From NCBI GenBank assembly GCA_029553295.1, contig JAKPCK010000109.1, positions 16,755 to 80,754 of the forward strand: a stretch of DNA of 64,000 nt, in the 5' to 3' direction. The notes beneath the pieces are model-generated. The model worked only from the letters and a program-made list of their open reading frames with translations, searched no databases and was not told the DNA's origin. Shown one piece after another: positions 8,755 through 18,291 of the stretch. This DNA comes from Deltaproteobacteria bacterium. Lineage in GTDB: Bacteria; Desulfobacterota; Syntrophorhabdia; Syntrophorhabdales; Syntrophorhabdaceae. Made by a program: the position numbers and the translations under genes. The number at the start of each line of letters is the position of its first letter. Position 1 is the first letter of the stretch.

Positions 8755-9494
8755 AGATTAAAAACAGGTCCCTCCTTGCATACCCTTTTATAAGGCTCTT
8801 TTTCATCAAGGGTCTTTTTTACACAACCAAAACATAGGCCTAACCCGCATGCCATCCTCTCTTCAACAAGGACCTGACATGGGGCTCTATGGCTTTCCAG
8901 GGCATGTTTAAGTCCCTTGAGCATGCCTTCAGGCCCACAGGCGTATACCTGGGTATCCCTGGCATTATAATCTTTTAGACGGGTTCTGAATAGGTCAATT
9001 ACATTTCCCTTATAACCATATGAGCCATCTATGGTGGATATATATTTATCCTGCATTTTTAGATCATTGAGTAGCAAAAGCTCCTTTTCATCTGTACAAC
9101 CGTAAAAGACATGGGCATTTGCCTTTATTTTTTTTATAAGGAGATGGACACCGGCAATGCCTATACCACCGGCAACAACTATATGATTGGGCTTATTGTA
9201 TATATTAAAACCCCTTCCCAAGGGGCCGAGTACCATTGTGCTGTCCCCTTTTACTGCATTGCTCAGGGCTAAAGTGCCGCTCCCCTTTACCTTATACATG
9301 ATGCTCATGACATCCCTTTTATAATCATATATGCTGAAGGGCCTCCGTAAAAATACTGTGTTGCCCGGGATCTTAAGCATTACAAACTGTCCTGGCACTA
9401 CCGTGCCCAATGGTCTTGCAAGTCTGAGCCTTAAGAGGAAGTAGTCCTTTACTATATTCCTGTTTGTTATTATCTTTGCCTCTATGTCATCCAT
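8736..9494 (-). CDS. pyrK: Dihydroorotate dehydrogenase electron-transfer subunit
   Basis: This 252-residue protein of the ferredoxin-reductase fold is the electron-transfer partner of PyrD-1B. The FAD motif RPFSIYDY lies near residue 50, the NAD loop GGIGIAG near 105, CGPEGML near 180, and a C-terminal [2Fe-2S] set Cys216, Cys221, Cys224 and Cys239. All four cluster cysteines are present. The 19-nt overlap with pyrD makes coupled translation likely. Confidence 0.94.
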   Translation of the reverse strand: MDDIEAKIITNRNIVKDYFLLRLRLARPLGTVVPGQFVMLKIPGNTVFLRRPFSIYDYKRDVMSIMYKVKGSGTLALSNAVKGDSTMVLGPLGRGFNIYNKPNHIVVAGGIGIAGVHLLIKKIKANAHVFYGCTDEKELLLLNDLKMQDKYISTIDGSYGYKGNVIDLFRTRLKDYNARDTQVYACGPEGMLKGLKHALESHRAPCQVLVEERMACGLGLCFGCVKKTLDEKEPYKRVCKEGPVFNLWQICL

Positions 9495-9539
9495 TTTTCA
9501 GACCGTTATATCTTTTTCAACCCTTCTATCCTTAGTATT

Positions 9540-10034
9540 TCATCTGAGAGAAAGATGCATGATAAGGGCATCTTCATTGGTATCAGAATAATATCTTTTT
9601 CTCTTACCTACAACCATAAAATTAAATGACCTGTAGAGATTAATAGCATCGTGATTCTTTTCCCTTACCTCAAGGAAATAGTCTGTAACACCTTTTTTCT
9701 TGTAATAATCAATGGCAAAAGAAAGGAGCCTGGTGCCATAGCCTTTTTTTCTGTGAGATGGCCTTATGGCAAAGTTGGTTATGTGGGCCTCATCCAGGAC
9801 AGAATAAAGCATAATATAACCTATAACCATGCTGTCTCTCTCTATCACAAAATTTTTGTATATGGGTGATGACATGGATTCGAAAAACATGGGGGCTGTC
9901 CAGGGCGATATAAAGGATTGCCTCTCTATCTCGAGGATTTCAGTTATATCCCTTTTTTTCATATACCTGATGGTTGTCTTGCCCGGGGTTACTGGGTTTA
10001 AATGATGTTTTTCAATGGTGTCTATGGTGTCCAT
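9540..10034 (-). CDS. rimI: Ribosomal-protein-alanine N-acetyltransferase
   Basis: This 164-residue GNAT protein matches RimI, which acetylates the N-terminal alanine of ribosomal protein S18. The acetyl-CoA loop RPSHRKKGYGTRLL is at about residues 87-100, with LEVREKN and the AINLYRSFNF motif after it. The first 24 residues before MKKRDITEI are not typical of RimI, so an internal start at 9962 is possible. The start at 10034 overlaps the end of mobA by 13 nt, which supports co-transcription. Confidence 0.85.
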   Translation of the reverse strand: MDTIDTIEKHHLNPVTPGKTTIRYMKKRDITEILEIERQSFISPWTAPMFFESMSSPIYKNFVIERDSMVIGYIMLYSVLDEAHITNFAIRPSHRKKGYGTRLLSFAIDYYKKKGVTDYFLEVREKNHDAINLYRSFNFMVVGKRKRYYSDTNEDALIMHLSLR

Positions 10035-10624
10035 AGGTCATCTAAAAGGTTTAGATCCTCCATCCTGTTGATATTTATAAATACAGACCTGCCTTTATGA
10101 TAGAAATGAGGGTTGTCCTCTATGACCTTTACCTGGACATAAGAAAATACAGAGGATATCCTGAAATCCCTTTTCTCGAGAAGCCTGAGCATATATGTAA
10201 TGCAAGACCTGCTGTATATAGCATGGAGGGGCTCAAAGCCTTTATCTATCCTCGGGATGATTATGTCTTCTCCTTTTATGTTTTCCAGCATGTATCTAAT
10301 ACCATCTGTGGATATATTGGGCATATCACAGGCAACGATAAATACATATGGATTACGGGAATGGATAAGGGCAGAGACGATGCCTGTTAATGTGCTCTGG
10401 ATCGGGACAATGTCTTTTACAACAGGGACACCCTCATCATTCATTACTTGGGGGTTATTGGATATAATGATTATGTCGTCAAAGATACCTTTTATCCTGT
10501 CATATACGTGTCCTATAAGGGGCCTGTTTTTTATCTCCATAGTTGCCTTATCCTTGCCCATCCTTACGCTTGCACCGCCTGCCAGTATGGCACATGTAAA
10601 TTCCATGACAAGAGTATTTAACAT
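10022..10624 (-). CDS. mobA: Molybdenum cofactor guanylyltransferase
   Basis: This 200-residue nucleotidyltransferase carries LAGGASVRMGKDK near residues 14-26, the signature of MobA, which links GMP to molybdopterin to make the bis-MGD cofactor. The conserved CDMPN (metal-binding Asp) is near residue 100. The start could be the internal Met7. Bis-MGD enzymes bind Mo or W, so the tungstate-type transporter at 51905-53740 may serve the same cofactor. It is first in a mobA-rimI pair, divergent from livK. Confidence 0.88.
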   Translation of the reverse strand: MLNTLVMEFTCAILAGGASVRMGKDKATMEIKNRPLIGHVYDRIKGIFDDIIIISNNPQVMNDEGVPVVKDIVPIQSTLTGIVSALIHSRNPYVFIVACDMPNISTDGIRYMLENIKGEDIIIPRIDKGFEPLHAIYSRSCITYMLRLLEKRDFRISSVFSYVQVKVIEDNPHFYHKGRSVFININRMEDLNLLDDLWTP

Positions 10625-10663
10625 TTTATGGCCAGTGAGTAAAGATGCAAATTTTGGATAGAG

Positions 10664-10687
10664 ACCTTTGGAAAAGGCCTTATCTCA
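10664..10687. repeat. Degenerate copy of the GGAGACCT hairpin repeat
   Basis: GAGACCTTTGGAAAAGG followed by CCTTATCTC resembles the left hairpin of the composite repeat at 5850-5871 but with a broken right arm. It lies in the mobA-livK divergent region. Confidence 0.35.
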
Positions 10688-10715
10688 CATGAGGATTGGA
10701 TAAAAAAATAATCCC

Positions 10716-10744
10716 TTTACAAAATCTGTTTTATTCATTATTTT
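10716..10744 (+). promoter_or_regulatory. Possible promoter of the liv operon
   Basis: TTTACA (10716-10721) and TATTTT (10739-10744) are 17 nt apart, about 40 nt upstream of the livK start. The match is moderate, and the surrounding AT-rich DNA allows alternatives. Confidence 0.35.
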
Positions 10745-10785
10745 TTATGTGTGAAAAATTTAACAATCACAAGGCGAGGTGTGAT

Positions 10786-11907
10786 ATGAAGAGGATTTTA
10801 CTTGTCATTGCAGCTTTTATTCTTTTTGCAGCACCTGTTTTTGCAAAGGATTCTATAAAGATTGGACTTATTGCACCCCTAACAGGGGATGTAAAGACCT
10901 TTGGTGAGTCTGCAAAGAATGGTTTCCTGATAGCCATAGAGGAATACTCAAAAAAAGGTCGATACACAATAGTGCCTGTTATTGCCGATGACAGGAACGA
11001 CCCCACAGAGGGTGCAAATGCTGCATTAAAGCTTATCACCCAGGACAAGGTCTTTGCCATAAGCGGGCCCCTCACATCAAAGGTATCTATCCCGGTAAGC
11101 GATATAGCCAACAGCAACAAGGTCCCCATGATAACCGGGACTGCAACAAACCCCAAGGTGACAGTCCATGAAGGCAAGAGAAAACCATACGTATTCAGGG
11201 CATGCTTTATAGACCCCTTCCAGGGGACAGTGGCAGCGGGATTCGCTTTAAAAGACCTTAAGGTAAAGACAGCAGCTGTACTCTATGATGTAGGGAATGA
11301 TTATTCAAGGGGACTGGCGGAGTATTTCAGGACAACATTCACAAAAGGGGGAGGCAGTATTGTTGCCTATGAATCCTATCAGAAGGACGATGTGGATTTC
11401 TCTGCCCTTATCACAAAGGTCCAGACTAAAAAACCGGATGTCATATATCTCCCGGATTATTACAATAAGGTAGCCCTTATAGCGAGGCAGATAAGGGAAA
11501 AGGGTTTGAAGTCCATACTCATTGGAGGCGATGGTTGGGACTCACCTGAACTGCTGAAGATAGCAGGCAGCTCCATTGTAGGCGGTTATTTTACCAACCA
11601 CTATTCCCCTGACAGAAAAGACCCTGTTTCAGAGGCATTTATTAAAAGATACAGAGAAAAACACAGGATGGTCCCTGATACCTTTGCTGCCCTGAGCTAT
11701 GATGCCACCACCATGCTCCTTAAGGCAATAGACAGCATACCTTCAAAAAAACAGGAGGATATAGTCAAATACCTTGTTAACCTGAAAAACCACAAGGGCG
11801 TCACAGGCAGGATTACCTTTGACAAAAACGGGGATGCCATAAAATCAGTTGTGCTTTTAAAGGTGGAAAAAGACGGAGTAAGATATATGACCACCATAAA
11901 TCCTTAA
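10786..11907 (+). CDS. livK: Branched-chain amino-acid ABC transporter, substrate-binding protein
   Basis: This 373-residue periplasmic binding protein of the LivK type has a signal peptide ending in the alanine-rich VFAKD region (about residues 1-21). It shows the family motifs IGLIAPLTGD, NGFLIAIEEY and RDKTFAISGP-like VFAISGPLTS, and a GDGWDS segment near residue 245. The start at 10786 is chosen over an upstream ATG because GCGAGGTG lies just before it and the signal peptide begins there. It heads the five-gene liv operon. Ligands of this family include Leu/Ile/Val, but also aromatic acids and amides. Confidence 0.93.
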   Translation: MKRILLVIAAFILFAAPVFAKDSIKIGLIAPLTGDVKTFGESAKNGFLIAIEEYSKKGRYTIVPVIADDRNDPTEGANAALKLITQDKVFAISGPLTSKVSIPVSDIANSNKVPMITGTATNPKVTVHEGKRKPYVFRACFIDPFQGTVAAGFALKDLKVKTAAVLYDVGNDYSRGLAEYFRTTFTKGGGSIVAYESYQKDDVDFSALITKVQTKKPDVIYLPDYYNKVALIARQIREKGLKSILIGGDGWDSPELLKIAGSSIVGGYFTNHYSPDRKDPVSEAFIKRYREKHRMVPDTFAALSYDATTMLLKAIDSIPSKKQEDIVKYLVNLKNHKGVTGRITFDKNGDAIKSVVLLKVEKDGVRYMTTINP

Positions 11908-11917
11908 GGAAAAGAAA

Positions 11918-12808
11918 GTGGATATATTGAGCTATGTCCTACAGCAGGGCATAAATGGTCTCCAGCTCGGGGCTGTCTATGCCCTTATTGCCCTTGGGTA
12001 CACCATGGTCTACGGTGTTCTGAGGCTTATCAACTTTGCCCACGGCGATATATTCATGTTCGGGGCATTTGTTGCATATTTCCTTATTGCAAAATTCGGC
12101 ATACCCATATACCTCGTTTTTATCATAACCATGCTTGCCTGTGCCATTGCAGGCTATCTCATTGAAAAGATAGCATATAAACCTTTGAGGGATGCACCCA
12201 AGATATCCCTTTTGATAACAGCAGTAGGGGTATCACTCTTCCTTGAGTATTTTTTAAGCCTCAATGCCATATTTACACCGAACTATATAGCCTTTCCAAG
12301 GCCCTTTGATGTCAAGGGGTATGACCTCTCACTCTTTACCATAACCAACGTCCAGATAATCATATTTATTATAACCTTTGTCTCCCTGTTTCTTCTGTAT
12401 CTCCTTATCTACAGAACCAACTATGGCAGGGCAATGAGAGCTGTCTCCCATGATAAAGAGACAGCAGCCCTTATGGGTATAGGGATAGACGGGATTATAT
12501 CATTCACATTTATAGTCGGTGCATCTCTGGCCGGTGTAGGCGGTATCCTGTATGGGATTGCCTATCCCCAGATCAATGTATTCATGGGGATTATGCCGGG
12601 CATCAAATCCTTTATTGCCGCTGTCCTCGGTGGCATAGGCATTATCCACGGTGCAGTAATCGGGGGGCTCATCATAGGCATATGTGAGGTCTTTGTATCT
12701 GCATTCCTGTCCTCTACATTCAGGGACGGTGTAATATTCATAATACTATTTGCAGTATTACTCTTTAAACCCAGTGGGATATTGGGAAAGAGGATAGAAA
12801 AGGTATGA
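11918..12808 (+). CDS. livH: Branched-chain amino-acid ABC transporter permease LivH
   Basis: This 296-residue membrane protein has about eight hydrophobic segments. It carries the LivH signatures GLQLGAVYALIALGYTMVYG near the N-terminus and FAHGDIFMFGA after it. RAVSHDKETAALMGI is the cytoplasmic coupling loop. The start is GTG, 10 nt after livK stops. It forms the pore with LivM. Confidence 0.93.
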   Translation: MDILSYVLQQGINGLQLGAVYALIALGYTMVYGVLRLINFAHGDIFMFGAFVAYFLIAKFGIPIYLVFIITMLACAIAGYLIEKIAYKPLRDAPKISLLITAVGVSLFLEYFLSLNAIFTPNYIAFPRPFDVKGYDLSLFTITNVQIIIFIITFVSLFLLYLLIYRTNYGRAMRAVSHDKETAALMGIGIDGIISFTFIVGASLAGVGGILYGIAYPQINVFMGIMPGIKSFIAAVLGGIGIIHGAVIGGLIIGICEVFVSAFLSSTFRDGVIFIILFAVLLFKPSGILGKRIEKV

Positions 12809-12850
12809 GGACAGCATGTTTTTATCAAATGGGGTAGGGGACTACAGGGC

Positions 12851-13789
12851 ATGAGGTTTTTCAGTGAATCAAGGATCTTTTTGGTGGTTTCTGTCTCTTT
12901 ATATCTGGTTATGAAGGCCCTGTTTGCCTTTGATATTATTTCCCCTTATATACAGCAGATATGCCTTTATGCTGTCATCGTTGCATTAACCGCCATAGGC
13001 TTGAATGTCATATATGGTTACACAGGCCAGTTTTCTCTGGGTCATGCAGCTTTCTATGGCATAGGTGCATATGCATCTGCCTATCTGACCAAGATACTGG
13101 CTATAGAAGGTGTCTTACCTTTCATCCCTGTACTTGTCTTCTGCGGTGTGGTTTCAGGCATTATGGGCTATCTCATAGGTATACCAATATTGAGGCTCAG
13201 GGATGACTTTCTTGCCATTGCAACCCTTGGGTTTGGGACCCTTGTAAGGGTATTTCTCGACAATTCTGATAAGTTCGCAGAATCCCTGGGTGGCTCCAGG
13301 GGTTTTGTGGGCATACCGAGGATTACCAATCTTGAACTCGTATTTTTTTTCCTGGTTTTTGTAGTCATTATAACAAGAAACCTCATCCATTCCCGATACG
13401 GTCTTTTCTGGCGGTGTATCAAAGACGACGAGCTGGCAGCTACATCAGTGGGTATCAATACAACCCATATGAAACTCATGGCATTTACATACGGCTGCAT
13501 ACTTGCTGGTATCGGTGGTGCACTCTATGCCAATTTATATTCATTTCTCCACCCGTCCAACTTCGATATACTGAGGTCTATAGATTTCCTCATTATAGTA
13601 ATCATCGGCGGGATGGGCAGTATTATGGGGACAATCTATGCCAGTATCATCTGGGTTGGTTTTATAGAGGGCCTAAGGATCGTCCTCCCTGCCCAGGTCC
13701 TTGACCTGAGATGGGTGGTAATACCTCTTCTTTTGATAGCCCTTATGATATGGAGGCCCTACGGTCTTATGACAAAGAGGCGGAGATAG
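12851..13789 (+). CDS. livM: Branched-chain amino-acid ABC transporter permease LivM
   Basis: This 312-residue membrane protein is the second pore subunit. It shows the LivM landmarks AIGLNVIYGYTGQFSLGHA near residues 47-65, LRDDFLAIATLGFG, and the coupling loop IKDDELAATSVGI near 195-207. The conserved C-terminal GGMGSIMGTIYAS is intact. It follows livH by 42 nt and precedes livG by 10 nt. Confidence 0.93.
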   Translation: MRFFSESRIFLVVSVSLYLVMKALFAFDIISPYIQQICLYAVIVALTAIGLNVIYGYTGQFSLGHAAFYGIGAYASAYLTKILAIEGVLPFIPVLVFCGVVSGIMGYLIGIPILRLRDDFLAIATLGFGTLVRVFLDNSDKFAESLGGSRGFVGIPRITNLELVFFFLVFVVIITRNLIHSRYGLFWRCIKDDELAATSVGINTTHMKLMAFTYGCILAGIGGALYANLYSFLHPSNFDILRSIDFLIIVIIGGMGSIMGTIYASIIWVGFIEGLRIVLPAQVLDLRWVVIPLLLIALMIWRPYGLMTKRRR

Positions 13790-13799
13790 ATTTATAGCC

Positions 13800-14567
13800 A
13801 TGAAGATCCTTGAAGTGAGAGATTTAGAGAAGAGCTTTGGCGGTGTCAAGGCAGTGGACCGCATCTCCTTCCACATAGAAGAGGGTGAGGTCTTCAGTGT
13901 CATAGGGCCAAACGGTGCAGGGAAGACAACTATGTTCAACCTCATAACAGGGCTATACAGGCCTGATAATGGCAGGATAATTTTTCTGAATAATGATATA
14001 ACAAAGACACCAACATATATGTTGATTCATTTTGGTATAGCCAGGACATTTCAGAACATGAGGCTCTTCAGCAACCTTACTGTCCTGGAGAATGTCATGT
14101 CCTCACTGCTGAGTAAAAAAACCTACAATCTTTTCTCTGCAGTATTCAGGACGAAAAGATATGCAACATCAGAGAAGACAGCAGAGGAAAAGGCAAGGGG
14201 ATTTATTGATTTCTTCGGACTTTCAGGAAAGGAGGACTATACTGCCTCGAGCCTATCATACGGTGAACAGAGGAGACTTGAACTGGCAAGGGCCTTATCC
14301 ACACAGCCAAGGCTCTTACTTATAGATGAACCAGGGGCAGGCATGAACCCAAAGGAGATATCAGACCTGGCAGAGACAATAAAGACCATAAGGCAGAGAT
14401 ACTCTGTAACCATAGCTATTATCGAGCACCAGATGAACCTTGTTATGAATATATCAGACAGGATTATGGTGATGGATTTTGGCGAGAAGATTATGGAGGG
14501 TACACCACAGGAGGTGAAAAAAGACAAGAGGGTTATAGAGGCTTACCTGGGGGAGGAGATGGAGTGA
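13800..14567 (+). CDS. livG: Branched-chain amino-acid ABC transporter ATPase LivG
   Basis: This 255-residue ATPase has the Walker A GPNGAGKTT near residues 36-44, the LivG-specific GIARTFQNMRLF Q-loop, the signature LSYGEQRR and Walker B LLLIDEP. The C-terminal DFGEKIMEGTPQEV is typical of LivG. It pairs with LivF on the cytoplasmic face of LivHM. Confidence 0.94.
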   Translation: MKILEVRDLEKSFGGVKAVDRISFHIEEGEVFSVIGPNGAGKTTMFNLITGLYRPDNGRIIFLNNDITKTPTYMLIHFGIARTFQNMRLFSNLTVLENVMSSLLSKKTYNLFSAVFRTKRYATSEKTAEEKARGFIDFFGLSGKEDYTASSLSYGEQRRLELARALSTQPRLLLIDEPGAGMNPKEISDLAETIKTIRQRYSVTIAIIEHQMNLVMNISDRIMVMDFGEKIMEGTPQEVKKDKRVIEAYLGEEME

Positions 14568-14589
14568 AAAGGGGGTTGCTGCTGTCCAT

Positions 14590-15300
14590 ATGTTATTAAA
14601 TGTCCAGGGCATTACAGTAAACTATGGCTCCATAAGCGCATTAAGGGATGTATCATTATGGGCAGATCAGGGTGAATTGGTATCTGTCATAGGTGCAAAC
14701 GGGGCAGGCAAGACCACTCTTTTAAAGACTGTATCAGGGATTCTCAGGCCTGCAAAGGGCAACATAGAATTTGACGGCCGTGATATAACGAGGTTAAGGC
14801 CAGAAAAGATAGTAAAATCAGGGGTTGTTATGGTCCCTGAGGGTAGAAGGATATTTCCAGACCTGACAGTCAAAGAAAACCTCGAACTTGGCGCATATAC
14901 CATAAAGGACAGGCACCTTAAAAAAACCCTCTTTGAGCTGGTCATTACTACATTTCCAAGGCTCAAAGAAAGGCTTAAGCAGCACGGCGGGACCCTCTCC
15001 GGTGGCGAGCAGCAGATGCTCGCCATGGGTAGGGCATTGATGGGAGACCCCAGGCTTTTACTCCTCGATGAACCCTCCATGGGTCTTTCGCCTATCATTA
15101 CCAGGGAGATATTTGGTTTGATAGAGCTTATAAGGAGGGAGAAGAGTATATCCATAATCCTGGTGGAGCAGAATGCCCACATGGCACTGGAGCATTCCCA
15201 GAGGGCATATGTCCTTGAAAACGGAGAGATTGTCATGGAGGGCCCATCCTCTGAAATCAAGCATAACCCCAGGATAATAGATGCCTATTTAGGTGTATAG
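14590..15300 (+). CDS. livF: Branched-chain amino-acid ABC transporter ATPase LivF
   Basis: This 236-residue ATPase ends the liv operon. Walker A GANGAGKTT is near residues 36-44, followed by VPEGRRIFPDLTV, the LSGGEQQMLAMGRAL signature and Walker B LLLLDEP. VPEGRR and GLSPII are hallmarks of LivF as opposed to LivG. The stop is followed by 261 nt without a gene. Confidence 0.94.
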   Translation: MLLNVQGITVNYGSISALRDVSLWADQGELVSVIGANGAGKTTLLKTVSGILRPAKGNIEFDGRDITRLRPEKIVKSGVVMVPEGRRIFPDLTVKENLELGAYTIKDRHLKKTLFELVITTFPRLKERLKQHGGTLSGGEQQMLAMGRALMGDPRLLLLDEPSMGLSPIITREIFGLIELIRREKSISIILVEQNAHMALEHSQRAYVLENGEIVMEGPSSEIKHNPRIIDAYLGV

Positions 15301-15507
15301 TTCAAAAGTTTTCAATTTAATAAACCTAATCTTGGGTGGTCTTATGGGTTTCCTTCAAATAAAGACTACAGGCTTTTTATTACAAAATCAGATGCTACTA
15401 AAACAGAATAGATGGATTGTCGATTATCGATTTACTATCTACGGCTATTAAAGAAGATGTCCCCAATAATAAATTGCCTTTAACTTTCCATATGTTATAA
15501 AACTTTG

Positions 15508-15536
15508 TTGTAAATCCCTGCCAAATATTGTATACA
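15508..15536 (+). promoter_or_regulatory. Possible promoter of the acyl-CoA ligase gene
   Basis: TTGTAA (15508-15513) and TATACA (15531-15536) are 17 nt apart, and the coding start is 25 nt downstream of the -10 box. The rest of the 15301-15561 gap shows only AT-rich sequence and a GACTACAGGCT motif at 15364. Confidence 0.45.
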
Positions 15537-15561
15537 AAGATGGCAATGGAGGCATAAAGGC

Positions 15562-17097
15562 ATGACAGAACGGATAATAAATACAGGTGAATGGATAGAA
15601 AGGTGGTCATATATACAGCCAGAAAAGACAGCGGTCTATTCCAATGGTGTCCCTTATAGCTACAGGGCCCTCAATGAGCGCATAAATAAACTCACCCACA
15701 TCCTGCTGGCAAAGGGTATAAGAAAAGGTGACAGGGTGGCAGTGCTCCTCCATAACTGCCTCCAGTATGTAGAGATATTCTTTGCTGTATCAAAGATAGG
15801 CGGTATACTTGTCCCTCTCAACTGGAGACTGGCCATGCCTGAACTGGAGTTTATAATAAAGGACAGCAGGACCAGGTCTGTGATATTTGAGGAGGAGTTT
15901 TTAGAAAGTGCAGTGAAATTAAGGGATGTGGTGGCTGTTGAGACATGTATATCCTGCGCCACAGGACCTAAAGGCAAAGAAATAGACCTCCCAGACTGGA
16001 TAGAGGACTATGAAACCCTTATGGATAATGCACCTGCAGAAAAGATAGATGTCCCTTACAGGACAGGGGATAATGACCCCCATATCCTCATGTATACCTC
16101 CGGGACCACAGGTCTACCAAAAGGCGCCGTGCTTTCCCATAAAAAAACCTTTTTTAATGTCCTGAATGCAGGGATATATTTTGACCTCACAAGACATGAT
16201 ATAGCCATAATTGCAAGGCCCCTTTTTCATTCCGGGGGGCTTATAGTAGAGCTTGCACCTGTTCTCTACAAGGGGGGGACGGTAATAATACAGAGGAGAT
16301 TCAGCCCAGAGGAGATATTAAAGACAGTAGAGAGATACAGGGTTACCATCCTTGAACTACCTGCAACAGTCTATAATTTCATCCTCCATGAGTGTGAGAT
16401 AGAGAGGTATGACCTATCTACTGTGAAGTGTTTTTATACCGGTGGCGAGAGGGTATCCACATCACTGCTTAAGGCCTTTTATGAAAAGGGTATAGTTATA
16501 TCCCAGATATATGGGCTTACAGAGGCCTCAACCCTGTTCTGGCTCCCCTATGATATGGCGCACAAAAAAATGGGTTCGGTGGGGAAGCCTGTTTTTCATG
16601 CAGATGTGAGGATTGTGGATGAAAGGGGTATGGCTGTGCCCCCTGGTGGTATCGGTGAGATAATAGTCAAAGGCCCTGTTGTAATGAATGGATACTGGGA
16701 GAGACCTGATCTCACGAAAGATATTATAAAAAACAGCTGGCTCCATACCGGTGACCTTGCCACAATGGACGAAGAGGGGTTTGTCTATATTGTTGACAGG
16801 AAAAAGGATATGTTTATAAGCGGCGGGGAGAATGTCTATCCGGCCGAGGTGGAGAAGGCGCTCCTTAGTCACCCTGATATCCTCGATGCCGCTGTTATAG
16901 GGGTGGAAGATGAAAGATGGGGTGAGGTGGGAAAGGCATTTATTATCCTCAAGCCAGGGAAAAGAATAGATGAGGGGGATATAAATAGTTTTTTGAATGA
17001 GAGGCTTGCCCGCTACAAGATACCAAAATACATAGAGTTTGTGGATAGGCTGCCAAAGACCGCCTCAGGTAAAATAAGAAAAAGCCTTCTGAAATAG
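15562..17097 (+). CDS. AMP-forming acyl-CoA synthetase / CoA ligase
   Basis: This 511-residue ANL-superfamily enzyme activates a carboxylic acid with ATP and CoA. The P-loop YTSGTTGLPKG lies near residues 177-187, YGLTEAS near 317, the hinge HTGDLATMDEEG near 397-408, VDRKKDMFISGGENVYP near 412-430 and the catalytic Lys in PKTASGKIRK near the C-terminus. All core motifs are intact. The length fits medium-chain, aryl or dicarboxylic acid ligases. Lying between the liv importer and a 2-oxoacid oxidoreductase, it may handle amino-acid-derived acids, but the substrate is not readable. Confidence 0.85.
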   Translation: MTERIINTGEWIERWSYIQPEKTAVYSNGVPYSYRALNERINKLTHILLAKGIRKGDRVAVLLHNCLQYVEIFFAVSKIGGILVPLNWRLAMPELEFIIKDSRTRSVIFEEEFLESAVKLRDVVAVETCISCATGPKGKEIDLPDWIEDYETLMDNAPAEKIDVPYRTGDNDPHILMYTSGTTGLPKGAVLSHKKTFFNVLNAGIYFDLTRHDIAIIARPLFHSGGLIVELAPVLYKGGTVIIQRRFSPEEILKTVERYRVTILELPATVYNFILHECEIERYDLSTVKCFYTGGERVSTSLLKAFYEKGIVISQIYGLTEASTLFWLPYDMAHKKMGSVGKPVFHADVRIVDERGMAVPPGGIGEIIVKGPVVMNGYWERPDLTKDIIKNSWLHTGDLATMDEEGFVYIVDRKKDMFISGGENVYPAEVEKALLSHPDILDAAVIGVEDERWGEVGKAFIILKPGKRIDEGDINSFLNERLARYKIPKYIEFVDRLPKTASGKIRKSLLK

Positions 17098-17314
17098 GAA
17101 TTTATACCCATATCAAAACCATAGATGATATTTACTATGACTGATGTGATTACACAGATAAAAAAAAGCAAGAGATAAAATAAAGAGCCTATATCTGACC
17201 ATTATAATAGATATGCGATTCTAGATCGTATTAGCCTCTGTATATTTACCTTTACGTCACATTAATTTTTGTGAACCTATGAAAAAATTCAAGGCATCAA
17301 CCTTTACAGTATTG

Positions 17315-17743
17315 TTAAATGCTGTATACCTCTTTACCAAGGGTGCGGACCCAGTTCTGCTGCAGGACCTTTTGTGCCTCCTCTGTCCTGTCAACCCCCA
17401 GGATAACTATGGCATTGCCACCCAGTCTACCGAGATGGGGATATAGGTAATGGACATTTATACCTGCATTTTTCAAGGGCTTAAGCACTGCATTGAGCCC
17501 GCCTGGATGGTCAGGGGTCTCAACAGCCAGGACATCTGTCTCCCGAGGTGAATAACCATTTGTCTTCATTATATTTTTTGCCTTTTCAGGGTCATCTACC
17601 ACAAACCTTACCGTGCTTATATCAGATGTATCTGCCACTGATATAGCCCTTATATTTACCCCCTCCCTGCCAAGGAGTTCACTTAATCTGGAGAGGGCAC
17701 CTGGGATATTTTCAAGGCTTACTGAGAGCTGTTTTATAACCAT
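17315..17743 (-). CDS. Tandem ACT-domain protein
   Basis: This 142-residue protein holds two ACT domains (about 1-70 and 71-142). The first shows LENIPGALSRLSELLGREGVNIRAIS, split here as the usual PG-x-L-x-x-L and GVNI pattern; the second shows HPGGLNAVLKPL and GINVHYLYP. ACT domains bind amino acids and regulate enzymes or transcription. It is the last gene of the 2-oxoacid:ferredoxin oxidoreductase operon, 8 nt after the gamma subunit, so it probably senses an amino acid linked to that reaction. That role is inferred. Confidence 0.8.
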   Translation of the reverse strand: MVIKQLSVSLENIPGALSRLSELLGREGVNIRAISVADTSDISTVRFVVDDPEKAKNIMKTNGYSPRETDVLAVETPDHPGGLNAVLKPLKNAGINVHYLYPHLGRLGGNAIVILGVDRTEEAQKVLQQNWVRTLGKEVYSI

Positions 17744-17751
17744 TTTTCTTC

Positions 17752-18291
17752 TTACTCCTTAATAAAATTATATCCAAGCTCAAGGGCATCTTTATTCAGT
17801 TTTATGAGTTTTGACTTGCCCTCACCGAGGATCTCAGGCAGGTGTTCTATTAAAAAATCAAAGGATACAATGTTACTTGCCCTTATAAATGCGCCGAGCA
17901 TAACCATATTGGCAACCCTAATCTGACCCAGCTTCTCTGCAAGCTCGCTGGTGGGCACAGCGAGTATCTCTATGTCGCCCCTGGCAGTAGATGTATTGAC
18001 AAGGGATGAATTGACGCATATAAGGCCACCAGACTGGAGTATGCTCTGAAACCTCACAAAGGAGGGCTGGTTCATGGCCACTACAAATTCAGGCTCTGAC
18101 GCCACAGGAGAGGCAATCTCCTCATCAGAGACCACCACAGTGCAGTTAGCTGTCCCGCCCCTGACCTCTACACCGTAGGAGGGCAGGTAGGTTACATATC
18201 TACCCTCGAGCATGGCGGCATTGGCCATGGTAAATCCCATGGAGAGGACACCCTGACCACCAAAACCAGAAAATACAGTCTTTATCAGCAT
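17752..18291 (-). CDS. 2-oxoacid:ferredoxin oxidoreductase, gamma subunit
   Basis: This 179-residue protein is the gamma subunit of a KorABCD/VorABCD-type enzyme. It opens with VFSGFGGQGVLSMG and carries YLPSYGVEVRGGTANC near residues 36-51, both diagnostic. It overlaps the beta-subunit stop by 7 nt. The enzyme oxidatively decarboxylates a 2-oxoacid to acyl-CoA with ferredoxin as acceptor. Subunit type and order fit VOR or KOR; which one is not certain. Confidence 0.92.
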   Translation of the reverse strand: MLIKTVFSGFGGQGVLSMGFTMANAAMLEGRYVTYLPSYGVEVRGGTANCTVVVSDEEIASPVASEPEFVVAMNQPSFVRFQSILQSGGLICVNSSLVNTSTARGDIEILAVPTSELAEKLGQIRVANMVMLGAFIRASNIVSFDFLIEHLPEILGEGKSKLIKLNKDALELGYNFIKE